The notes beneath the pieces are model-generated. The model was not told the DNA's origin, did not search any database, and saw only the letters and a list, made by a program, of their open reading frames with translations. DNA of 64,000 nucleotides from the NCBI GenBank assembly GCA_029339505.1, contig JAQISU010000096.1, positions 8,134,001-8,198,000 of the forward strand, written 5' to 3'. The stretch comes from Unio delphinus (taxonomy: Eukaryota; Mollusca; Bivalvia; Unionida; Unionidae). The translations under genes and the position numbers were made by a program. Shown here in pieces: positions 32,237 through 42,200 of the stretch (the stretch's first letter is position 1; every line of letters begins with the position of its first letter).

Positions 32237-32821
32237 ATAAGTCAGGATCAACAGCCATGTAAGATCCTGTTTGAGCACTCTAGCACCATTTCAATGCATA
32301 GAGGTGAGTCAGGTCACATACAAGCACCTCTTTTTTTTTTCTGGTGATAGCTGGGATATGAGACATCACCATTCAAGCCCTTGCTTCATGGCTGTAGTGG
32401 GTTATACGCTCGGCGTACTCTGAGAATTCGCAAATCAGTCACCTTATAGAAGCTGTTGGCTGACATGCAGAGTCAACCTTCTACAGTTTTATCTTCAAGT
32501 TTGTACTCGCAGAGGCAAACATTGATTCTAGTAGGTCCGGTGTTGGGCAGCCCAGACGCCCACCAGACTCATGTACAACAATCAGCACAGCCTATTAGCT
32601 TCGCTGGATTCGCCAGATAAATTTTCGTAGGTAAGAAGATTTCAATATCTATCTTCTTAACCGTATAAAAGGGTCACATATCACGTGACCCTGGGCTGTG
32701 TTGCTGATTGAAAATTAGGAGACCGGGTTATCATTCACATGGGGAATCCAACCATCATTCCCTAGAGGATACCCGTGTGGAGGTCGGATGCTCCGCATTC
32801 CCTCCTCCTATTACTTATTCT
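32237..32821. other. DIRS-like 3' region
   Basis: The degraded recombinase C-terminus is followed by untranslated sequence. GGGTCACATATCACGTGACC near 32668-32687 is a near-perfect short palindrome containing CACGTG. Confidence 0.5.
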
Positions 32822-32925
32822 CCTAAAGTAATGTGATTGGGGAACGTATTCAAAGGAGAAAGCAAATTTTGTAGTAAATTATGTTTCTCCGAGAATACTT
32901 ACCCAATCACATTACTAAGAAACCC
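32822..32925. repeat. DIRS-like right end, hairpin-forming
   Basis: AGTAATGTGATTGGGGAACG, then TATTC..GGAGAAA, is followed after a short loop by TTTCTCCGAGAATACTTA, then CCCAATCACATTACT (to 32923). The end is thus an almost complete self-palindrome of about 100 bp. Its left half is also the inverted partner of 26142-26175. Confidence 0.8.
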
Positions 32926-33280
32926 TCCCAACCACCCCGCCAAAGTTTTGATTTAATTTGTATTTTTCTTTTCCATAAGTTAGATTTAACTACCAAGTGA
33001 TATTTTCAGAGTTGTTTGCAGTACACTTGGCCCAATGAGCCCTTACTGGTAGCACTTTGTTTTTAAGTTGACAATTCTCTTGTTTGAGGTGTGAATTTAA
33101 TGCATATGGTTGTTTAGTGCCAAGAAGAGTTATACACTTACTTCCTGTATATGTTTGACCACAGTTCCATAGCTTGCCCTCTTAGCTTTCCCACAACGCT
33201 TTGATGAATCACAAGTTTGATACTTGTTCTGTGCTAGATTACAGAGGGTGGTTATTTACCCTACCCCCATGTTATTGCAG
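32926..33280. other. No gene seen
   Basis: Unique-looking AT-rich DNA between the DIRS-like element and the 52-bp minisatellite. Confidence 0.45.
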
Positions 33281-33284
33281 CGCA

Positions 33285-33751
33285 ATTGACGTGTTTGTTT
33301 GCAGTATTGGATAGAGTTAATATACTGGATGATCCAATTGACGTGTTTGTTTGCAGTATTGGATAGAGTTAATATACTGGATGATCCAATTGACGTGTTT
33401 GTTTGCAGTATTGGATAGAGTTAATATACTGGATGATCTAAATGACGTGTTTGTTTGCAGTATTGGATAGAGTTAATATACTGGATGATCTAAATGACGT
33501 GTTTGTTTGCAGTATTGGATAGAGTTAATATACTGGATGATCTAAATGACGTGTTTGTTTGCAGTATTGGATAGAGTTAATATACTGGATGATCCAATTG
33601 ACGTGTTTGTTTGCAGTATTGGATAGAGTTAATATACTGGATGATCCAATTGACGTGTTTGTTTGCAGTATTGGATAGAGTTAATATACTGGATGATCTA
33701 AATGACGTGTTTGTTTGCAGTATTGGATAGAGTTAATATACTGGATGACCA
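33285..33751. repeat. 52-bp minisatellite, nine copies
   Basis: Unit GACGTGTTTGTTTGCAGTAT, then TGGATAGAGTTAATATACTG, then GATGATCCAATT, starting at 33288 and repeating exactly every 52 bp to 33751. The only recurring variant is GATCCAATT versus GATCTAAAT near the unit end. The high identity indicates recent expansion. Confidence 0.97.
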
Positions 33752-34012
33752 AATGTTACTTATAGAGCTTAAGCTCAGTCGCTACATAAACATCAGCATA
33801 TGACATTGAAGCTAAGGAAACAGATGATATTTGCAATGCTCAGACAATAATTTACAATGAATAGATAACAATGAAGGTTTTTCAAAACTGGTAGAATTCT
33901 TGGACTTGGTACCAGATGATAAAATTGTGAACTTAACTTTTGATGTTTTTTTCCTATGATGTGTGGAATTAACACAACATATTGTGAATTGGATCGTTAT
34001 TAACTATTTTTA

Positions 34013-34440
34013 TGCCAGTACGTGACCATCTTTGCTAATAACCCTATCTACACCTTGGCAGATGGAAAAGCTATATTGGTGCTCTGTCCTAGTGACATCT
34101 ATTTGATTTCATGTGTTGCCTCAATTAGTATGCTATGCCGACTAACCAACAGCTTTGTGCATTGTACATTAGCAGAGGGAAGCCATTACAGGTGTATTTT
34201 AGGGAAAGGTGGTATGTGTGCAAACACAGACCAGCAGTGGAAAATTAAGTCTATTCAAGTTGTGTACTCCCCTTGACTTGATCACGTAGGAAGTTTTCAA
34301 ATATGATCAACTTAATTTGATTGGATGATGTGGCTTGCTGCTACATCTATTGAAATTCCCAGACCCGAAATTCAGAAAAGTTTGTTTTATATGCCAAGGT
34401 GTAGATGGGGTTATCAGAACCTTGGCTTGTGAAGATGGTA
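34013..34440. mobile_element. MITE-like element with inverted ends
   Basis: ACCATCTTTGCTAATAACCC, then TATCTACACCTTGGCA (34024-34060), is the imperfect reverse complement of TGCCAAGGTGTAGATGGGGT, then TATCAGAACC..GAAGATGGT (34393-34440). About 330 bp lie between. The 84-codon open frame 34022-34276 starts inside the repeat and has no recognisable domain. Confidence 0.65.
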
Positions 34441-35110
34441 TTTGACCTATAATTAAATTCATGGATTTATCGTATAAATAGATTTAAAATGTCAAGCATT
34501 ATGTATTTCAATGGATTTAATTAGGACCTAGGTAAGAAAGGGTGCAGAAATCTCACTAGAGTGCATTCACAATTGGGCGTGGAGATAAAAGTTAAGTTCA
34601 ACAAGATTGAATTGCCATCACGTTTGATGTTGTATATACATATGTACAAAAATGACGGTCTCGTCACTATTAGAAAATAATTACTAGACAGAAACTAGAG
34701 AACCATCAATACACATAATTTTATACAACTATTATACATGTAACATACACCGGTTTATTCTTTTTTGTACGGAAATAAACAAGTAGATAAAAAAATGTAA
34801 TGCAAATTAAAATATATAAAGTGGTCATTTCTAGCACAAACATGATATTACATGAATAAAACAACATAGATAATATATAACACAAACATAATACTGTAAT
34901 AGATTGATCCTTGGATAAGAGCACTATAATTTAGGGACCATGATATAGAAACCAGTTGCAAGACCTACTGTCTGAAGAAGGAAGTATGAATCGTAAAAAA
35001 AAAAATATACTGGGAAGGAAAACAAAGAGACCTGCTCCAGGGACAGTATGAGAGACTGACGGTAATGTACAACGATGGGAGCATTGCTGCTATTAAACTG
35101 ATTTCTGGTA
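34441..35110. other. AT-rich stretch, no gene seen
   Basis: No motif or repeat recognised; the short minus-strand frames at 34721-35118 look random. Confidence 0.45.
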
Positions 35111-35117
35111 TTAGCCA

Positions 35118-35510
35118 TATTCTAAATAAACCCATTTAAAATAAATATCAAGTTACAGTTAACAAATGTGTTTATGTGTTTCTCATTCTGAAATTCTGAA
35201 TCAACCTATTTAAAATAAATATACAGTTACAGTTAACAAATTGTGGTTTTCATTCTGAATCAACCCATTTAAAATAAAGTTACAGTTAACAAATGTTTTT
35301 CATTCTGAATCAACCCAAATAAAATAAATATATAAAGTTACAGTTAACAAATGTGTTTTTCATTGTTCACGCTCTAATGATACAAGTTCTTCGTGCTCTA
35401 ATGGGATGCGCCCTGATAAGATTAGCTCTAGTAGGACAAAAATATTTTTTTGCGCTCTAGTGTGATAAGCTCTAATGGTTTGCGCTCTAATGAGACATTA
35501 CCATTTAAAC
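35118..35510. repeat. Two short irregular tandem repeats
   Basis: 35118-35370 repeats CAACCCATTTAAAATAAATA, then AGTTACAGTTAACAAATGTG, with CATTCTGAAT, about four times. 35371-35506 repeats GCTCTAATG-type blocks (GCGCTCTAATG, GTGCTCTAATG, GCGCTCTAGTG) about six times. Confidence 0.75.
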
Positions 35511-35693
35511 AGGCACAAATAGCTGTAGAAGCAGTGTTAGGTGATGTGTTACATGTATTTCACTTTAGCTAAAGAGCCTATAGGCCAGTGGAAACTGTAG
35601 GGGGGCTGTTCTAGGTAGGAAATTGGACTTTTAAGTGTAAACATGAACAGGACCAAACAAAACCTTTTCTTTTTATATATTCGACCATGACAT

Positions 35694-35870
35694 TAAAGCC
35701 TGGTGGCAAGATCAACTAATTGTTGAACAAAGTACAGGTTGGAACTGGCCATTTGCCGACATAAATGATTAGGTGGAAAAAAACTAAAACCTGGCAGCAA
35801 GATCAACTAATTGTTGAACAAAGTATGGGCCGAATCTGGCAGTTTGTCAACATAAATGATAAGAAAACAC
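35694..35870. repeat. 91-bp direct duplication
   Basis: AGATCAACTAATTGTTGAAC at 35709 recurs at 35800, and both copies are followed by AAAGTA and a diverged CATTTGCCGACATAAATGAT-type segment. Confidence 0.75.
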
Positions 35871-36072
35871 GGGATTTGTTCAAGCTGGGACCACGGGCTT
35901 CTGTTGACCTGTATGTTTATTTTTTTATCTTGATGTTGACATAAGCAGTCCAAGGGACTGGACCTTTGCTTTTTTCTTGAAATAGTTGATATACCTTTAA
36001 GTGACGTTGAAAAAAGTGGGCAGGACTGTATTATCATTATGCAATATTGAATAAGTAAGTCATTTTTTAAAG

Positions 36073-36459
36073 CTAATTCCCCAATACACAAATCCCTCTC
36101 CCTCCCTCAAGTAATACATTCTTCACTAGGGCTGGAAGAGTGGCAACAATCATGATGCTTTTCATTCTGAAAACACAGTAACCAGTTGATATAGACAACA
36201 TCAAGGCAGAGATACCAATCAGTTGTATTGAACATTTCAAGAACAGTTTGACAAAATAACAAAAAGAAAATGAATTGACGAAGAAAGATCCACACACAGA
36301 CCACAGTATTACAGGGAGATCTTGACCTTGTAGTGCTAAAACTTGCATGCTACATGTATAATAGACATAATAATGTGTAATCAGTATTGACAGCTCTACA
36401 TGTTTTTGCTCTTGTGTGGTATATTCAGTGTCATGCTTTGTGTTGTATGATAGGAACAT
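36073..36459 (-). other. 128-codon open frame, unrecognised
   Basis: The minus frame 36459-36073 encodes a hydrophobic stretch (SVCGSFFVNSFSFCYFVKLF, then CSIQLIGISALMLSISTGYC) that could be two membrane segments. I do not recognise it. There is no clear splice site, partner exon or conserved motif, and AT-rich DNA often yields such Leu/Ile/Phe-rich frames. It is listed only because of its length. Confidence 0.15.
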
Positions 36460-36855
36460 TGATTCTTGTTAAAAATATATTATGTTGTTGTGTATCACGT
36501 TTTTGTTCACCTGGAATGCTTTTCAAATACATGCAACTTTAATATACTTTACATTTGTGCTGTTTGTTTTGGTCATAATGCTTGTATATCCTATAATATT
36601 TAGGCCATTTTACAAGTAATATGTACATGTATTTAATGTCACCTAGTTTTATCAACAGATACCCAGTTACCATATTATGTTTGAAATGTTGTTCAAAAAT
36701 CCTTTCCTAATCAATGTTTTGATTAAATTACTTTAAATTGTATGAATATAGAGTTAGAGGAGCATGGTCTTTCCTGTGTGGGATTGATCATGTTTTTCAA
36801 TTTGCATTCAAAGTTGGACAAGTCTTCATTTCTTACCATTGTGATTGTTGTTATG

Positions 36856-37089
36856 GGTTTAAAGCCAAATTTTCAGCACATGATATGCAAAAATGGTTGC
36901 CACTATATTTGGTGGAGGAAGAACCTGAGAGAACCTGTGAAGAACTAATGACCCAAAGGAATCTGCTAGCATTCTTTCTCATATACCCAAGTTGCCCAAG
37001 CCTGTGACTTGAACCCACACAGACAGAGATGATATGTCAGCGAGCTTTAAAGATCAGCACCCAAAACAACTAGGCCACCTGGGGCCCCC
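36856..37089 (-). mobile_element. SINE family A copy, reverse orientation
   Basis: Reverse complement of the family: GGTTTAAAGCCAAATTTTCAGCAC (3' end), ATTTGGTGGAGGAAGAACC, CTTGAACCCACACAGACAG (B-box side) and ACTAGGCCACCTGGGGCCCC (head). Nearly full length. The plus-strand frames 36738-37007 overlap it and are not genes. Confidence 0.85.
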
Positions 37090-37159
37090 ATCATTGCAAT
37101 TGTCAATGCAAAGTGGATAAATGTTATGTTACGATGATGTTAGCAGTATTGTTTTTGTT

Positions 37160-37900
37160 TTTAAAACTCTAGTTGTCCATCATCCAGTTACCAAATTTTG
37201 TGGATGGCATGCACTTAGGATAGGAAGAACGCACAACTTTTGGAGTAAAAAATGTCAGAGGGCAAGGTCAGTCAGACTTAAAGAAAGGTTTGTGCACAGC
37301 AGCTATATTCTCTGCAATATAGGGTTACCAAGCTTTGTGGATATTGCAATTAGGGTAAGAAGAGCCATATCAATTTTGGAGTCAAAAGGTCATAATTCAG
37401 GTCGTTATGACTGAATGAATGGTTTCCATACAATACAATTAGTTCTACATCACAAACCAGGAATGAACACTTTGGATGGCTTGCAATACGTGCAAAGTAA
37501 AACCCTATCAATTTTAAGGCCAAGGGTCACATATCAAGGTAAATGGCTTTTGCACAAATATAATAGTGCTCAAATATTTAATTTCACCAAAATCTGTCAA
37601 TGACTTACACATTTGGGGAAAAAGCTTCTGATTTGGGTTCAAAAGGTCGATTCACTTTAGCTGAAAGAAGACTCAGTTTTGAATCTATTCATTTATGGGT
37701 CAAAGGCCAGGGTCATTGTGACTCAAAGAACAAGATGCTTAAGTGGGCCTGATATTGCTCTGCTCACTTACGTAACAGTTAACCATTTCACAGAGCAGGA
37801 TTTTCTTGATGTGCAGAGTCTCTTGCTGATAATAGTGATGATAAGCCCTTATTCTAGTTTTGATTAACACTGGATCAGAAAATGGCATCCAAGCATAGTA
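37160..37900. repeat. Diverged tandem repeat, period about 140-160 bp
   Basis: CATCCAGTTACCAAATTTTGTGGATGGCATGCA (near 37178) parallels GGGTTACCAAGCTTTGTGGATATTGCAAT (near 37322). Phrases of the type TCAAAGGCCAGGGTCATTGTGACTCAAAGAA recur. Phrasing of this type is common in molluscan repeats (general knowledge). The open frames inside it are artefacts. Confidence 0.6.
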
Positions 37901-38280
37901 ATAAGTTCATCAAATCAGCTGTAGCTGTACGATCACCTCCTTAACATGCACAGATCATGGCAATTATTCCAAGTTTGATAAAAGTTGTATCAAGAAATAT
38001 GACCTTGCGAGTGGCAGCAAGCTCAGATAATAATTATGTGTGCATCTTGCTCTTGCATCACATACATAAATTGGCAAGATGTTGAAAGGTCACAACTTCA
38101 CTGATGTGATGACAAACAACATTCCAATTTATGGTCTATCAGCAGTCTTCCCTTGCATCAGGTACTTGTATATTTTTGTAGTAAGGGCAAAGCAGACTAG
38201 TAGAGAGGTGATGACAGAGATGGGTATCTGTTACATGGGAAAGTTGCTTGTTTTCTTTAGCCTTGTTTTCACTTATTATA

Positions 38281-38436
38281 AGTCAGGTCCAACTGCAAAC
38301 AACATCATCCCTATGTGCTATCACATTAATTGCCAGCAGATCATGGTATATGTGTGTCTGTTCTCCTGTTTATTCTTAAGAAACTGCAGACTCAGATCTG
38401 TAGGTGCATAATGCAATGGCAGTTGGGTCTGACTTG
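38281..38436. mobile_element. MITE family M1 copy
   Basis: Left arm TCAGGTCCAACTGCAAACAAC and right arm CAGACTCAGATCTGTAGG..GGCAGTTGGGTCTGACTTG, with internal GCCAGCAGATCATG. Confidence 0.6.
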
Positions 38437-38450
38437 TTAGATAGTATTAT

Positions 38451-38702
38451 AGACTGCTCTGATGGCCTAGTGGTTAAAGCATCCGCCTCGAATGTGGGAG
38501 GTCATGGGTTCATACTCCAGCCAAGTCATACCAAAGACTTACAAAAATGGTACTAAAAGCTGCCTCAATTGTATCTCAGCATTACGAGGTTGTTTAGACT
38601 GGTTGGCCTGGTGACAGAATAATGTCTGGCTGTGTGGCATCATGATACATATCGTAACGATATGACTTGAAAAATTGTTAAAGCAACATTAAAAATCCAA
38701 AC
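38451..38702 (+). mobile_element. SINE family B copy
   Basis: The tRNA-like head GATGGCCTAGTGGTTAAAGC and GGTCATGGGTTCATACTCC is followed by the family body CCAAAGACTTACAAAAATGG and an AAAAATCC 3' end. Confidence 0.85.
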
Positions 38703-39279
38703 CACATCACATAAGACAGTATATATGTAAATGATAAAGTCTTGGTCATTTGAAGAATGATTTTTATTTATAAATCTGACTAATGTGCCCAACTGTACAT
38801 ATTTTCCATCCTTTTAAAACGTATATGATTTATATTTTGACTTTTCTTTAAACAAAAAGACTGCAGTATTTTCAATGTAATGATCATATGCATCTTGATA
38901 TCAATAGCTGTGTGGCAAAATTATGGAACCCTTCACCAGGTCCTACAAATAAAGAAATGAAAGACTTTCAGTAACATCATTTACATTGTATAAAGTATCC
39001 ATGTCATTTCTTCCAGTAAAAGATCAATATCAAAACAAGACTCTTTGCACTTGCATCTAAAGGCAAATTCTCTAAATAATCAGATGCTTGTACACATATT
39101 TACTGCTGGATCGATTGTACTGAAATTATTAATAAGCTACAATGGAATTATGTTCTTTTTTCATATTTTGATTTTACAAATTATGATGCATAGAGCTTTT
39201 AAGAATTTATTTTTTTACGAGGCATGGTGCTTGGGAAGATTATCTTTTTATGGAAATGCTAAAGATACACAAATTAGGA

Positions 39280-42200
39280 TCATACCTGGTTGACTTTAAG
39301 TCTTTCTGTCCAGTCCACTGCAGCAATTTTGGGAATAGCCTTTAGTATCACATTTCTAGCTCTCTCTGAGTTTTGTGCAAATGTAGCCATCACACTTTCA
39401 ACATTCACCTGTACAACAGATGATTCATTAGCAATTCAGATATATATTTAGTTTACAATAATGATGGTTGCACATAGAGAATGTGCATCATGAGAAGAAT
39501 CTATATGAAACAAGTAATTATGCTACAATTCAGTCCTATGACCTAGAGTTCCACTTGGAGCTGGATGTGACACAAAGTGGGTACAGGGGCTGATGTGTGC
39601 AGGCAGGCAAATGGTACTGTAACTTTGAGCTTTGATTTAATTCCCAGGGGTGTATTACTAATCTCAAATCGATTTGGTAAATTAAATAGTGTTTCCATGT
39701 AAATTCATTTCATAATATCTTCCTACAGGATCCAGGCATTGACACCTGCCTCTCTATCTGCATGCCTTATATATGACTTATTGAATCTCAACAAGGACAA
39801 TAATGTACTTGGATTTCTGTAAAAACCAGAAATGTGTTCATGGAACATGAATGCCCAACCAAAAAGTCAGAAATAGCCTACGAGCAAAATTTAATAATCA
39901 AGGCATGATGATGGACAAGGGTCATATTCCCGTCTTTGATTATGACTACAGAAAAGACTTTACAGATCTGGACTTCAAAGTTTATCATCACATGTGTAAG
40001 ACATGTATATTAAGAGCAACATAGGTATGACATACAAAAAACTTATGATAAACACACATGTAAGTTGAGTCCAACTGCAAGTAGCACATATCCAGTTCTC
40101 CTATTGCCTAATTCATTGGCATATCAGGGTCTACATATTTTGGGAGTAATCAGTTAAATGACACAGACCCTGATCTGCTGGCACATTAAGCAAGAATGAA
40201 AATGACTTTATTTAAAGAGTGTAATACAATTAGCTAAGTACTAATCTACCATGAGGCCCTCATACAAATGAATTTTTTGTTTTTAGCTGCATCTCCAAAA
40301 CCACTGGATATTTTGGCCTTGGAAGAAGGAAATAGACTGGGCATTTCTAATGTCAACTGGAATACTATTCCAGAGAATTGGATACATTTTAAAAATAATT
40401 CCTTATTGGTTTGGGAATTTTATACTGTTTGGTAAACATGTATTATTAGGTAGCCTATACTGGAAAAGTGATTGTAAATATTCAGAAGCACTAGTATCTA
40501 AATCGAGTAAAAGTTGTTTTCCCATTTGCTTCTGTTGATGACTACTTACAGATGCTACATCTTCTCTCCAGCTGTCATAATCTGTAACAAGTCCCATTGA
40601 GGCATAGCAGAGTCCCAACTCCTTTGCCAATATTACCTTGAAAAAAAATAAATTAAAGCGTGTTTTTATGTTTAAAATTTCATGACCTTAATATGATATA
40701 TGTATAAAACAAAACATAATATACATGTAAATAAATTGGTATTGTTGGATTTTACAACCTCAAAAAAAATTGAAAGAAGAGTAGTGACACTCTAATGGTC
40801 ATCAGAGTAGAAGCATGTCCACCAGTATTTTGGACCTGGCTTTATGTCTTATATTTAACATGAACTCTGACTCAAACTACTGATCTTTTATTCTGTTGAG
40901 AATGAATTGTATTTTGCAGGTTGCTATTTGATCATAGTTTTTATCAGACAGATTTAAAAAACAATCCTGACATGTAATCTTCATTTGATGTATCAGAAAT
41001 ACAGATTCATAATATGGCCATAAGGCATTTGTTATACTTTACATTGGTCTGGTTCAGTTTTTATTCAAGACCAACAACATGTCGTCATAAACACTTTGTG
41101 AAAACTCTGTATGTCAATATAAGCTGTTGAAGAAGCGAAGCAAATTTTTATATATAAAAATACCACCATAACAGCAATGCTACAAAAAGCGCATTTACAA
41201 TATTCAGGATTTAAATAATAGATACCCAATTTTATTTCTGTGTCTTCTAAAACATGTAGCATTAGTAGCAATAGCAAGATATTACTACAATAGTGGCTAT
41301 TAGTTATATTAGCAACATTTTCACTTAGGATCAACTAAATACAGGTGCTGCTCAAAATACGCCAATTTGATTTATGTTTTTTCCATTTTAACACCATGTA
41401 GAAGGAAGAAATAACATTCAATTTGTGCAACTGTACTGGATTTTACACCACTGCTGACACAACGTGATGAAACTCAAGTGCATTTACATAACTTTAGATT
41501 TACACCCTAATCTCAGGAACACATCTATGGCATAAATCAAGCATCACCTGTATTGTAAGAAATGTTGATATGACAAGGCATTTACATAACAAATTGTACC
41601 TTGAGACATATGAGGATACAAGACTAGAATTGAACATCTTTACAGTTAACATATAGACAAGCCAGCAATAATGGCCAAACAAAAACTACTAACTTCAGGC
41701 ACAGTTGTCATGTTGATGGTATGAGCTCCCCAGCTGTTCCACATCTTGCTTTCAGCCGTGGAAGAGAACCTAGGACCTTCAATTGTCAACATAGTGCCTC
41801 CCATGTGACCTTGTAAACCCAGCTCCTTAATACATTCCATGATGATCTGAAAACATGGTGCCTTTATCATCATAGGAAATGTGTAAGGAGTAAACAATTG
41901 TATAGGTCAGTTGTTTAAATATATTAACGATCGTACCATACTGACAACTAAAATTTAGTTTGAAACATGAAATGAATACAAAATGTAATTGATCTGAAGT
42001 GCAAAGCAAGAAGTTAAAAACTGATAATAATCCAAATGAACAAATGCTGGTAAGTCATGTCATTTAGCCTTTATTCAAAGATTCATTGATCTGCTTCAAT
42101 ACAGCCACAAACTCATTCCTTGAATACTGTAGCTATACCTATCTATCTCATTCTTTTCTTGAAGTCATATTCTACAACTCAAAACTTTAGGTACCAAGAT

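Larger units (their letters stand above)
26130..32925 (+). mobile_element. DIRS-like tyrosine-recombinase retrotransposon, inactive
   Basis: Inverted ends: CTTTGAATACGTTCCCCAAT/CACATTACTTTAGG (26142-26175) is the reverse complement of CCTAAAGTAATGTGATTGGG/GAACGTATTCAAAG (32822-32855). Between them, in order, are a ~180-bp tandem array, a gag-like ORF with 27-codon repeats, an RT with Y-L-D-D, an RNase H-like region and a tyrosine-recombinase-like region. There is no DDE integrase and there are no LTRs. This order is that of DIRS retroelements. Stops and frameshifts occur in every domain, so it is not autonomous. The exact outer limits are uncertain because DIRS elements make no target duplication. 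It is far more GC-rich (27.7-29.1 kb) than its surroundings. Confidence 0.85.

Noticed and set aside
33285..33751. CRISPR-like array
   Set aside because: Units are contiguous with no unique spacers, in eukaryotic DNA; it is a minisatellite.
34022..34276. 84-codon plus frame
   Set aside because: Begins in the terminal inverted repeat of a MITE-like element and has no homology I recognise.
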